DNA of 64,000 nt, from NCBI RefSeq assembly GCF_004571075.1, contig NZ_SPQP01000005.1:1-64000 (forward strand), written 5' to 3'. The translations under genes and the position numbers were made by a program. This DNA is from Blastococcus sp. TF02A-35 (GTDB lineage Bacteria > Actinomycetota > Actinomycetes > Mycobacteriales > Geodermatophilaceae). Below, piece by piece: positions 44,093 through 52,882 of the stretch. How positions within the stretch are numbered: position 1 is the first letter of the stretch; the number at the start of each line of letters is the position of its first letter. The notes under the pieces were generated by a model. The model saw nothing but the letters and a program-made list of their open reading frames with translations. It was not told where the DNA came from and did no database searches.

Positions 44093-44689
44093 TCAGGCCT
44101 CCACCTGGTCGGGGCGGGCAGGAGTGGCGCCCGGTCGGCGGTGGCCGAGCGCGTCGAAGCAGGTGGCGGCGACGTGCGCCCGCCACGCGGTGGTCTGGTC
44201 CTCCGGCTGGGCCGCGAGGGTCAGGACGGCGAGGGCGCCCAGGGCACCGATCACCCGGACGACCCGCTCCGGCGCGGTGGTCGCCGGGTCGACGCCGAAG
44301 GCCTCGAGGACGGCGGCCTCCGGGGACGCGTCCTCGGCCAGCCCCTCGCCGTCGGCCCGGGTCACCGGGGCGATCAGCAGGGCCACGAGTCCAGGGTGCG
44401 CCAGGGCGGCGTCCAGCACGACCTCGATGGCGAAGCGGTCGCGGTCGGCGCCGACGGGCAGCTGCCGGACGGCGTCGAGCACCCGGCGCGCGACGGTGGC
44501 GACCTGCGCCACGACGCCGTCGCGGAGCGCGTCCTTGGTCGGGAAGTGGTGCAGCAGGCCGGCCTTGGAGAGGCCCACGGCGTCGGCGACGTCCTGGATC
44601 GAGGTCTTGGCGAACCCGCGCCGGGCGAACAGCGCGGCGGCCCGATCGAGGATGCCCTCGTCGATCTGCTGCCGGAACGGTCGCGCCAC
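44093..44689 (-). CDS. TetR family repressor of the MMPL exporter
   Basis: The protein is 198 aa. The N-terminal helix-turn-helix spans about residues 27-50 (TSIQDVADAVGLSKAGLLHHF), and the rest is the variable ligand-binding helical domain. It starts with GTG. A perfect 21-bp inverted repeat 18-38 bp upstream of the start is almost certainly its operator, giving autoregulation of tetR-mmpl. The ligand is unknown. Confidence 0.92.
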   Translation of the reverse strand: MARPFRQQIDEGILDRAAALFARRGFAKTSIQDVADAVGLSKAGLLHHFPTKDALRDGVVAQVATVARRVLDAVRQLPVGADRDRFAIEVVLDAALAHPGLVALLIAPVTRADGEGLAEDASPEAAVLEAFGVDPATTAPERVVRVIGALGALAVLTLAAQPEDQTTAWRAHVAATCFDALGHRRPGATPARPDQVEA

Positions 44690-44706
44690 CAGGACAGGTT
44701 ATGCGC

Positions 44707-44727
44707 AACCGACCGGATCGGTCGGTT
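44707..44727. promoter_or_regulatory. TetR operator palindrome
   Basis: AACCGACCG-GAT-CGGTCGGTT is a perfect inverted repeat with 9-bp arms, located 18 bp upstream of the tetR start. CATAAC just downstream on the minus strand (44704-44699) could be the -10, so a bound repressor would block RNA polymerase. Confidence 0.8.
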
Positions 44728-44769
44728 TTCCGGACGAAGAGGTCGGTGCCGTTGGTCATAGCGCCGCGG

Positions 44770-44843
44770 TGCCCCCGGTCGGGGTCGAACCGACACTCGG
44801 ACCCTTTTAAGGGGCCTGCCTCTGCCGATTGGGCTACGGGGGC
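44770..44843 (-). tRNA. tRNA with anticodon UAA and short variable loop
   Basis: The minus strand folds into a full cloverleaf of 74 nt including discriminator A73. The acceptor stem GCCCCCG/CGGGGGC has 7 perfect pairs. The D arm has a three-pair GCC/GGC stem with an 11-nt loop CAATCGGCAGA. The anticodon stem GGCCC/GGGTC (one G-U) closes the loop CTTAAAA, so the anticodon is UAA (codon UUA, leucine). The T arm is GTCGG-TTCGACC-CCGAC. The variable region is only about 5 nt, whereas bacterial tRNA-Leu normally has a long extra arm; the D loop is nevertheless Leu-like. CCA is not encoded. TAGCGT at 44858-44853 could be its -10. Confidence 0.75.
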
Positions 44844-44913
44844 GCTCTGCGCACGCTAGCGCTCGCGGCCCGTACGGTGACCCCGCTGCCCCGTTCCCGC
44901 ACCGGAGGACCCG

Positions 44914-45825
44914 TTGGCCACCAGGAGACCGCCCCAGCTGCCGGCCGCCGTCATGCGCACCGTCGTCCGCACCCTCGTGCGACCGGTGCTGGGCCCCCGC
45001 GTGCCGGTGTCTGCGCAGCGGCGCTGGCTGGACGCGGTCAGCGCGACCACCCCGCCCGCCCGGGACGTCGACATCCGGGCCGGCGAGCTGGGCGGCCGGC
45101 CGACGGAGGTCATGGTCCCCGCCACGACGCCGACGACCGGTGAGGTGCTCTACCTCCACGGCGGCGGCTTCACCACCGGCTCGGCGGCCACCCACCGGAC
45201 GCTGGCCTCCCACCTCGCGTCCGCCTCCGGCGCCGTCGTGCACCTGCTCGACTACCGGCTCGCGCCCGAGCACCCGTTCCCCGCCGCGCTCGACGACGTG
45301 CTGGCCGCCTACCGCGAGCTCCGGGAGCGGGTGGACCGCCCGGAGCGCACCGTGCTGGCCGGGGACTCCGCCGGCGGGTGGCTCGCCTTGACCGCGGCCC
45401 TGCGGCTGCGCGACGAGGGCAGCCCGCTGCCCGCGGCGCTGGCGCTGGTCTCCCCCTGGCTGGACCTCTCCGGCGCCGACCGCCGGGACGACCGCACCGA
45501 CCCGATGCTGCAGCCGGCCTGGATGGCCCGGTGCGCCGGGCAGTTCGCCCCCGGCCGGGACCTGCGCTCACCGGAGCTGGCCCCGCTGGCCGCCGACCTC
45601 GCCGGGCTGCCGCCGCTGGTGGTGCAGGTCGGCAGCGAGGAGATCCTGCTCGACGAGTCGGTCCGCCTGGCCCAGCGGGCCCGCGCCGCGGGCGTGCCGG
45701 TGGACCTGCGCCGGTTCGACGGCATGTGGCACGTCTTCCAGGTCTCGGCGGGCTCGGTCCGGGAGTCGACCACCGCCGTCGCCGCCCTCGGCGAGGCGGT
45801 GGCCGCGCACCTGTCGGCGCGCTGA
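44914..45825 (+). CDS. Alpha/beta hydrolase, hormone-sensitive lipase family
   Basis: This is a carboxylesterase of the HSL family, 303 aa. The oxyanion-hole motif HGGGF is at 82-86, the nucleophile elbow GDSAGG has Ser152, the acid lies in EILLDES and the catalytic base is His273 in GMWHVFQ. The start is TTG, supported by a strong GGAGGA site 7-12 nt upstream. No signal peptide. The stop abuts the convergent glycosylase gene. Confidence 0.9.
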   Translation: MATRRPPQLPAAVMRTVVRTLVRPVLGPRVPVSAQRRWLDAVSATTPPARDVDIRAGELGGRPTEVMVPATTPTTGEVLYLHGGGFTTGSAATHRTLASHLASASGAVVHLLDYRLAPEHPFPAALDDVLAAYRELRERVDRPERTVLAGDSAGGWLALTAALRLRDEGSPLPAALALVSPWLDLSGADRRDDRTDPMLQPAWMARCAGQFAPGRDLRSPELAPLAADLAGLPPLVVQVGSEEILLDESVRLAQRARAAGVPVDLRRFDGMWHVFQVSAGSVRESTTAVAALGEAVAAHLSAR

Positions 45826-46593
45826 TCAGCCGGCGGTCGCCGCCAGCTCCGTCGCCCGGGTGAGGACCGCGTCCAGCATCGGCTCGGTCAGCTTTCCGGT
45901 GAAGGTGTTCTGCTGGCTGACGTGGTAGCTGCCCAGCAGGGTCAGCAGACCGCGCGGGCCCTCCAGAGCGACCTCCACCCCGTGGCCGAACGCGGGTCGC
46001 GGGCGGGGCAGCGCGTACCCCGCGGCGGCGAGCACCGGCCACAGCGCGGTCCAGCCGAAGCCGCCGAGGACCACGACGACCCGCAGCCGGGGCAGCAGCT
46101 CCAGCTCGCGGGCCAGCCACGGCGAGCAGGTGTCCCGCTCCTCCGGGGTCGGGGCGTTGGCCGGCGGGGCACAGCGCACCGCCGCCGCGACCCGCACGTC
46201 GGTGAGCTCCAGCCCGTCGCCGATGTGGGTCGAGGTGGGCTGGCTGGCCAGCCCGGCCCGCCACAGGGCGGCGAAGATCCAGTCGCCACTGCGGTCCCCG
46301 GTGAAGACCCGCCCGGTGCGGTTGCCGCCGTGCGCGGCCGGGGCGAGCCCGACGACGGCGATCCGCGCGTCGGCGGGGCCGAGACCGGGCACCGGCCGGC
46401 CCCAGTAGTCCTCCTCGCGGAACGAGGCCCGCTTGACCCGCGCGACCTCCTCGCGCCAGGCGACCAGCCGGGGGCAGGCGTAGCAGCCGGAGACCCGCGC
46501 GTCGAGGACCGCGAGGTCCGGGGTGCTCCGGGCCGAGCGGACCACCCCCGCGGGGGTGCGGGTGACGGGGAAGCCGCCTGCGTCGAGTGCCAC
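45826..46593 (-). CDS. Uracil-DNA glycosylase family 5 (UdgB)
   Basis: This DNA-repair enzyme removes uracil and other deaminated bases, important in GC-rich genomes. It is 255 aa. The iron-sulfur cluster cysteines begin with CYACPRL and continue with Cys in AAVRCAPP and DTCSPWL. Motif A is GLAPAAHGGNRTGRVFTGD, where the Ala-rich form without the usual catalytic Asp/Asn marks family 5. The C-terminal motif is LLGSYHVSQQNTFTG. GTG start. Confidence 0.9.
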   Translation of the reverse strand: MALDAGGFPVTRTPAGVVRSARSTPDLAVLDARVSGCYACPRLVAWREEVARVKRASFREEDYWGRPVPGLGPADARIAVVGLAPAAHGGNRTGRVFTGDRSGDWIFAALWRAGLASQPTSTHIGDGLELTDVRVAAAVRCAPPANAPTPEERDTCSPWLARELELLPRLRVVVVLGGFGWTALWPVLAAAGYALPRPRPAFGHGVEVALEGPRGLLTLLGSYHVSQQNTFTGKLTEPMLDAVLTRATELAATAG

Positions 46594-46606
46594 CGGGGTC
46601 CTCCGG

Positions 46607-47557
46607 TCAGCCGCGGGCCAGCCGCAGCGCGATGCCGTCGAGGATGTCGTGCTCGCTGACCGTCACCTCGGCCAGCGAGAACTCGTCCATGAGCACCCGC
46701 AGGACCAGCGCGCCGGCACCGATGACGTCGACCCGGCCGGGGTGCATGACCGGCTCGGCGGCGCGGCGCTCGCGGGTGGCGGCCAGGAGCCCGGACGAGA
46801 CCCGGCGGACGTCGTCGACCGCGATGCGCGAGCCGTGGATGGCCTCGGAGTCGTAGGCCGGGAGGCCGAGCGCGAGCGCGGCGACGGTGGTGACCGACCC
46901 GGCCAGCCCGACCAGGCTCGCCGCCCGGCCGACCGGCACCTCCGCGGCCACCTCGACCAGCGCGGCCCGGATGTCGCGCTCGGTCGCCGCCACCTGCTCG
47001 ACCGTGGGCGGGTCGTCGTGCAGGTGCCGCTCGGTCAGCCGCACGCAGCCGATGTCCACCGAGCGGGCAGCCGCCACGCCCCTGCCGTCGCCCAGCACGA
47101 ACTCCGTCGAGCCGCCGCCGATGTCCACGACCAGCCAGGGCGCCGCCGCCGGCTCCAGCCCGTGGGCGGCGGCCGCGGCGGCCAGCGACCCGGTGGCGCC
47201 GAGGAAGGACAGCTCGGCCTCCTCGCGCCCGGTCACGACGTCCGGGGCGCGCCCCAGGGTCGTGCGCACCATCTCCTCGAAGTCGGCGCGGTTGGCGGCG
47301 TCCCGGGTCGCGCTCGTGGCCACCATGCGGACGTCCTCGGCACCGAGGTCCCGGGCGGCCGCGGCGTACTCGGCCAGCACCAGCCGGGTGCGCTCGACCG
47401 CCTCCGGCGCGAGGCGGCCGGTGGCGTCGACCCCCTGGCCCAGCCGCACGACCTCCATCCGGCGCAGCAGGTCGGTGTGCCCGCCCTCGGCCGGGACGTC
47501 GGCCACCAGCAGGCGGATCGAGTTGGTGCCGCAGTCGATGGCCGCGACCCGGGTCAC
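46607..47557 (-). CDS. ppx: Ppx/GppA family exopolyphosphatase
   Basis: The enzyme hydrolyses polyphosphate or pppGpp. It is 316 aa from the GTG at 47557, the short actinobacterial form with the two ASKHA ATPase-like lobes only (no C-terminal HD domain). The phosphate-1 motif is AAIDCGTNSIRLL and the second VVDIGGGSTEF. It overlaps the DUF501 gene by 4 bp (GTGA). In M. tuberculosis the order eno-ftsB-DUF501-ppx (Rv1023-Rv1026) is the same. Confidence 0.92.
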   Translation of the reverse strand: MTRVAAIDCGTNSIRLLVADVPAEGGHTDLLRRMEVVRLGQGVDATGRLAPEAVERTRLVLAEYAAAARDLGAEDVRMVATSATRDAANRADFEEMVRTTLGRAPDVVTGREEAELSFLGATGSLAAAAAAHGLEPAAAPWLVVDIGGGSTEFVLGDGRGVAAARSVDIGCVRLTERHLHDDPPTVEQVAATERDIRAALVEVAAEVPVGRAASLVGLAGSVTTVAALALGLPAYDSEAIHGSRIAVDDVRRVSSGLLAATRERRAAEPVMHPGRVDVIGAGALVLRVLMDEFSLAEVTVSEHDILDGIALRLARG

Positions 47558-48078
47558 GCGTCCGCCTCGCCCTCGGGGAGGGCGCACGGCCCCTTCGCCC
47601 ACCACTCCCCCATCTCCTCGACCGCGCGGTCGCCGATGGGGTTCACGCCGGGCCCCGCGGCCAGGGCGTGCCCGGCCAGCGCGTGCAGGCACTTCACCCG
47701 GTCCGGCATGCCGCCGGCGGTGTTGCGGGTCTCCAGCACCGGCTCGCCCGGCCGGGCCGCGGCGTCGCGCGCGGCCAGGTAGGCCTCGTGCGCGGCGCGG
47801 TAGCCGGCGGCCAGCTCTGGGTCGGTGCCCAGCTCGTCCTGCCACTCGCGCATCCGGCCACCCGACTCCAGCCGGCTCGCCGCGGCGGACGCCCGGGGGC
47901 AGGTCAGGTAGTACAGCGTGGGAAACGGGGTGCCGTCCTCCAGCCGCGGGGAGGTCTCGACGACGTCCGGCTGGCCGCACGGGCACCGGTGCGCCACGGC
48001 GGTCAGCGCCCGCGGGGTGCGGCCGAGCTGGCGGGCGATGATCTCCCGCTCCTCGGCGGTGACAGGGGAAGAGCTCAC
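47554..48078 (-). CDS. DUF501 family protein
   Basis: The protein is 174 aa. RCPCGQPDVVETSPRLEDGT and FPTLYYLTCPRASAAASRLE are DUF501 signatures, with cysteines that may bind metal; the centre and C-terminus include CLHALAGHALAAG and NPIGD. Function is unknown although the gene is conserved with ppx and ftsB. CAGACT lies 6 nt before the GTG start, suggesting its own leaderless promoter. Confidence 0.9.
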   Translation of the reverse strand: MSSSPVTAEEREIIARQLGRTPRALTAVAHRCPCGQPDVVETSPRLEDGTPFPTLYYLTCPRASAAASRLESGGRMREWQDELGTDPELAAGYRAAHEAYLAARDAAARPGEPVLETRNTAGGMPDRVKCLHALAGHALAAGPGVNPIGDRAVEEMGEWWAKGPCALPEGEADA

Positions 48079-48140
48079 CCGTCGAGTCTGCGGCAGACCG
48101 TCACCGGCCCGCGCACGGCCCCCCGGAACCGGCGGGCAGC

Positions 48141-48719
48141 TCAGCGGTCGGCGTCGGCCACGGACTCCATCAGGCCCTCGTACCAGGACAGCGGCTCCGG
48201 CTCCTCGGTCGCCTCGGCCAGCGTGCCGGCGTCGCCCTCCACGGCCTCGCCGTCGACGACGATGACCAGCCGGTCACCGGGGAGCACGTAGGCCAGCCGC
48301 TCCCGCGCCTGCCGCTCGGTGTAGGCGGGGTCGGACTGCCGGTCCAGCTCCGCCTGCAGGTCGGCGGCGCGCTGGTCGAGCTCCTCGCCCTCGGCGGCCA
48401 GCCGGGCCAGCTCGGCCTGGCCGGCCAGGTACTGGCGCACCGGGCCGGCCAGGGTGAGCGCGAGCAGGAGGACGAGGCCGACCAGGACGACACCGCGGCC
48501 GGTGAACAGCGGCCGGCGTCGCGGCGCGGCGGCGGGACGGCGCTCGGGACGGCGGTCGGTGCGCCGCTGCCCGGGCCGGCTGGAGGCACCCGACCGCAGG
48601 CCGGTGCGCACCGGCCGGGTCGAGTGCACCCGGGGCACCCGGCCGGTGGCACGGGACACGCGGCCGCTGCCGCGAGGCCCGTCGGCCGGGCCGCCCCTCG
48701 GCCGCCGAACGCTGCTCAT
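48141..48719 (-). CDS. ftsB: Septum formation initiator, FtsB/DivIC family
   Basis: This is a divisome membrane protein bridging FtsL and FtsQ. It is 192 aa. A long Arg/Pro-rich cytoplasmic N-terminus (1-75) precedes one membrane helix (about 76-94, VVLVGLVLLLALTLAGPV) and a periplasmic coiled coil (about 98-128), then ARERLAYVLPGDRLVIVVDG, the conserved FtsB/DivIC box. Located directly downstream of eno as in other actinobacteria. Confidence 0.9.
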   Translation of the reverse strand: MSSVRRPRGGPADGPRGSGRVSRATGRVPRVHSTRPVRTGLRSGASSRPGQRRTDRRPERRPAAAPRRRPLFTGRGVVLVGLVLLLALTLAGPVRQYLAGQAELARLAAEGEELDQRAADLQAELDRQSDPAYTERQARERLAYVLPGDRLVIVVDGEAVEGDAGTLAEATEEPEPLSWYEGLMESVADADR

Positions 48720-48729
48720 CCCCGCCCGG

Positions 48730-50016
<1,287 letters not shown>

Positions 50017-50931
50017 CTAGCCAGCCGCGGCCCCGGCTTCCGCGTCTAGTTCCCCGGCGTATCGCCGCACGGCCTCGCGCAGCGCGTCCTCGACGTCCCA
50101 GCCCCGCCCCTCGGCAGCCGCGACGACGGCCAGCAGCCGCTCCCCCAGCGCCTCCGGGCTGTCCACGGTGAGCTCCGCCGGCTCGGGTGTCGACAGCCCC
50201 GCCCGGCCGGCCCGGCGCACCAGCGCGGCTCCCCAGGAGGCGGCCGGCTGCGACCGGGACACGCCCTCGGTGGGCGACGTCCGCTGCTTCTCGGCCTTCT
50301 TGATCTCCTCCCACCCGGCCTCCACCTGCTCGACATCGCGCGGGCCGGCGTCGGAGAACACGTGGGGGTGCCGGCGGACCAGCTTGTCGACCAGGTCCCC
50401 GGCGACGTCGTCCACGTCGAAGCGCCGTTCGGCCGCGGCCTCGGCGGCGACCCGCGCGTGGAAGACGACCTGCAGGAGCACGTCGCCGAGCTCCTCGCGC
50501 ATGCCGGCCGGGTCGTCGTCGACGATCGCGTCGTAGGCCTCGTGCGCCTCCTCCAGCAGGTAGCCGCGCAGCGAGGCGTGCGTCTGCTCGGCGTCCCAGG
50601 GGCAGCCCCCGGGCGACCGGAGCCGGTCCATCACGGCGACGACCTCCAGCAGCCGGGACCCGGCCGGCTGCGGCGAGCCCACCACGACGGTGGCACCCGG
50701 CAGCTCGACCGCTTCCGGCGGCGAGGCCAGGCACACGACGTCGTCGGCCCGCGCGCCGGCCGCGGCGGCGTCGGGCACGTCGGTGACCTCGACGTCGGCC
50801 GCCCGCAGGTCGGCGGACAGCGCCGCCGCACCCGGCAGCGACAGCACCGGCAGGCCGCCGGTGACGGCCCGCCAGCCGGCGGCGGTGAGGCCCAGCGCGG
50901 GACGGACCACGACGACCGAGACGACCGGCAC
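50017..50931 (-). CDS. mazG: Nucleoside triphosphate pyrophosphohydrolase MazG
   Basis: MazG hydrolyses non-canonical nucleoside triphosphates to monophosphates. It is 304 aa. Residues 1-95 are an actinobacterial N-terminal extension. The MazG domain begins with RLRSPGGCPWDAEQTHASL and carries the metal-binding LLEEAHE and REELGDVLLQVVFHA. WEEIKKAEK lies near the C-terminal half-domain. As in M. tuberculosis (Rv1021) it lies between mfd and eno, but here mfd is about 6.6 kb away because of an accessory insert. Confidence 0.93.
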   Translation of the reverse strand: MPVVSVVVVRPALGLTAAGWRAVTGGLPVLSLPGAAALSADLRAADVEVTDVPDAAAAGARADDVVCLASPPEAVELPGATVVVGSPQPAGSRLLEVVAVMDRLRSPGGCPWDAEQTHASLRGYLLEEAHEAYDAIVDDDPAGMREELGDVLLQVVFHARVAAEAAAERRFDVDDVAGDLVDKLVRRHPHVFSDAGPRDVEQVEAGWEEIKKAEKQRTSPTEGVSRSQPAASWGAALVRRAGRAGLSTPEPAELTVDSPEALGERLLAVVAAAEGRGWDVEDALREAVRRYAGELDAEAGAAAG

Positions 50932-50993
50932 GACGTCAGCCCGAGCCGACGGGAGAGGTGCGGGGATGAGCGTTGCTCATGACGGTCGACCAC

Positions 50994-51111
50994 CGATCCG
51001 ATCCGGGTCAGTATCCCCCGCGGGAGGGGGGAGGAGGCAGGGCCAAGCCTGCCAGCAACCCCGTCTCGCGCGACGCCTCACCTGCCATCACCAGCTCACG
51101 AGGAGACCCCT
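50994..51111 (+). other. Structured 5' leader of the phospholipase A2-like gene
   Basis: The 180-bp gap between divergent mazG and the next gene contains two clear hairpins on the plus strand. One is CCCCC-GCGGGA-GGGGG (51015-51030); the other is a perfect six-pair GGCAGG-GCCAAG-CCTGCC (51036-51053) followed by AGCAACCCC. The arrangement of GGAGGAGG, a hairpin and GCAACC recalls SAM-type riboswitch cores, but required elements are missing. I therefore call it only a structured leader. A GAGGAG ribosome binding site precedes the GTG. Confidence 0.35.
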
Positions 51112-51903
51112 GTGCCGAGATCCGCTGTGAGAACGGGGGCGCACCTGCGCCCGATCCTGCTCCTGACGCTCCTGTTCGTGGTCCTCGCGACCGCCCTGGC
51201 CGCCCCCGCGAAGGCCGAGGACCCCGCCCCCGCCGTCGACCCCGCCGGCGTCACGATCGACCAGGGCGTCGGGACCCAGACGTACCGGTTCCCCGTGCTC
51301 CTGCCGGCGGGTGCATCGCTGCAGCCCGCGGACCCCGCCGAGCCGGCCGACGCCGTCACCGGGGAGGTGCTGGTCGTCGACGCCGCCGACGCGGTCGTGG
51401 GCGCCTACGACTCGCCGGTCGCCGTCGACGCCTCCGGCGCGCTGCTGCAGACCTCCTACGCCATCGAGGGCAGCGTCCTCGTGCAGAGCGTGACGTTCAC
51501 CGACACGACCGTCTTCCCCGTCGTCGTCGACCCGGCCTACACCAAGGCCGGCCTGGTGGCCACGACGCCGCCCCCGCCGTCGGAGGGCATCGCCACGTCC
51601 GCCTACGTCGGGGTCCCGTCGAACTACGTCTACAACCCGCGCCGCGGCTCGCTGCACGACTACTGCACCAGGTCGCCCGACGAGTTCCCCGGCATCGGCA
51701 AGAACGCCAGCTTCAAGGGCCCCTGCGCTCGCCACGACCTCTGCTACGGCGGTGGGCGGACGAGCAAGTTCACCTGCGACAACCGGCTCCGCACCGACAT
51801 GCGCAGCAACTGCGCGTACACGTACGGCGTCTGGAACCCGCAGCGCGCTGCCTGCTACCGCACGGCCGACATCTACTGGGCGGCCGTGGTCATCCACAAC
51901 TGA
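51112..51903 (+). CDS. Secreted phospholipase A2-like protein
   Basis: The protein is 263 aa from a GTG with GAGGAG upstream. A signal peptide covers residues 1-35 (LLLTLLFVVLATALAAPAKA). Residues about 36-150 form a beta-rich propeptide-like region. The C-terminal part holds the prokaryotic phospholipase A2 signature CARHDLCYGG with His208 and Asp209, preceded by FKGPC and followed by CDNRLRTDM, plus further cysteines for disulfides. Such enzymes cleave the sn-2 ester of phospholipids outside the cell. A strong hairpin follows. It is the first gene of an accessory insert. Confidence 0.82.
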   Translation: MPRSAVRTGAHLRPILLLTLLFVVLATALAAPAKAEDPAPAVDPAGVTIDQGVGTQTYRFPVLLPAGASLQPADPAEPADAVTGEVLVVDAADAVVGAYDSPVAVDASGALLQTSYAIEGSVLVQSVTFTDTTVFPVVVDPAYTKAGLVATTPPPPSEGIATSAYVGVPSNYVYNPRRGSLHDYCTRSPDEFPGIGKNASFKGPCARHDLCYGGGRTSKFTCDNRLRTDMRSNCAYTYGVWNPQRAACYRTADIYWAAVVIHN

Positions 51904-51916
51904 CCGAGCAGCCGGT

Positions 51917-51944
51917 CCGGGGGTGCGCGGGTGCGCACCCCCGG
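51917..51944 (+). terminator. Strong hairpin after the phospholipase gene
   Basis: A perfect 12-bp stem (CCGGGGGTGCGC and complement) with a GGGT loop lies 14 bp after the stop codon. Confidence 0.75.
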
Positions 51945-52010
51945 CCCGGCCGCGTCGCACGTCCCCCCTGCACGCACGCCCCCTGCCCCACGCCACCGAA
52001 GGGTGTCCCT

Positions 52011-52376
52011 GTGCGCTCGAGACGTACCCCGTTGACCCTGCTCGTGCTCTTCGCGGCCCTCACGGTGGCGGCGGTCGTCGTCGACGGGACCCGCCCGGCG
52101 GCCGACCCCGGCGCGCTCGCGACGGCCTTCCGCGGAGCCGGGTACGCGTGCGTCCTCGCCGCCGCGGTGCTGCTGGTGCGGGAGCCGTCGCCGGGACGGC
52201 GGCTCGGCGGCGTCCTGGTGGCCGCCGTCGCGCTGCTGGTGGGCATCGAGGTCACCGGTCCCACGTCCGACCCGGCCGGCGCGGACATCGGTCTCGGGCT
52301 GGTCCGGCTCCTGGCCCTGGGCGCCGTCGTGGTCTCGGCGTGCGTGCTCGCCAGCAGGGCCGGTCGGTCGTCGTGA
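52011..52376 (+). CDS. Hypothetical membrane protein
   Basis: The protein is 121 aa from a GTG at 52011. Four hydrophobic stretches (about 7-23 LTLLVLFAALTVAAVVV, 43-56, 68-80 and 95-114) with short loops suggest an integral membrane protein; the first could also be a signal. No family is recognised. It lies between the phospholipase and the LysR-like gene on the same strand, after a terminator, so it has its own expression signal or relies on read-through. Confidence 0.55.
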   Translation: MRSRRTPLTLLVLFAALTVAAVVVDGTRPAADPGALATAFRGAGYACVLAAAVLLVREPSPGRRLGGVLVAAVALLVGIEVTGPTSDPAGADIGLGLVRLLALGAVVVSACVLASRAGRSS

Positions 52377-52492
52377 TCACCGCTCGTCACCGTCCGGCCA
52401 CGCGGCGCATGAAGTCATTGACACCCTCGTCGGCCGCTCGCTTGACTGCGCCGCCCTCCGACCCCAGCCGAGACGTGAGGTTCCCGAGCGAA

Positions 52493-52882
52493 GTGTTGAA
52501 CGTCGTCTTCCTCCGCCAGTCACAGCTCTCGCTCGTCCACCTCAGCTCCTTCCTCCGGGTCGCGGAGCTGGCCTCGGTCACCAAGGCCGCCGCCGAGAGC
52601 GGGTACACCCAGTCCGCCGTCTCCCTGCACCTCAAGGCCCTCGAGCGGAGCCTGGGGACGCCCCTCTTCCACCGGGACCGGGCCGGCATGCCGCTGACCG
52701 TGGCCGGGCAGCAGATCCTCGACGAGGTCCGGGCGCTGATGCAGGCCGTGGACGCCCTCCGCCGGCGGTCGCAGCTCCTCCGCCAGCAGCTGCCCGCCAC
52801 CGGCCCCGTGACCTGCCTCGGGGCCTGCCCCGCCATCCCGGCGCCCCGCCTCGCCGGTGCCGTCTCGGTGGACGAGCCGTGA
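52493..52882 (+). CDS. LysR-type DNA-binding domain protein without effector domain
   Basis: Residues about 12-75 are a LysR winged helix-turn-helix (LVHLSSFLRVAELASVTKAA, TQSAVSLHLKALERSLGTPL) and its linker helix (LTVAGQQILDEVRALMQAVD). The roughly 200-residue inducer domain is absent; the tail is short and Pro/Ala-rich. The gene is 129 aa from GTG 52493 (ATG 52409 and GTG 52475 are alternatives). Its stop overlaps the protease start (GTGA), so the two proteins are translationally coupled. That argues against a simple dead fragment and for a dedicated small regulator. Confidence 0.7.
   Translation: MLNVVFLRQSQLSLVHLSSFLRVAELASVTKAAAESGYTQSAVSLHLKALERSLGTPLFHRDRAGMPLTVAGQQILDEVRALMQAVDALRRRSQLLRQQLPATGPVTCLGACPAIPAPRLAGAVSVDEP

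Noticed and set aside
44770-44843. Plus-strand reading of the tRNA locus as tRNA-Lys (CTTTTAA loop)
   Set aside because: On the plus strand the T-loop and D-arm motifs are absent, while the minus strand has TTCGACC and a full cloverleaf.
51001-51060. SAM riboswitch call for the leader before the phospholipase gene
   Set aside because: Only a hairpin plus GCAACC match; the closing stem and other conserved bases could not be found, and the gene is unrelated to methionine metabolism.
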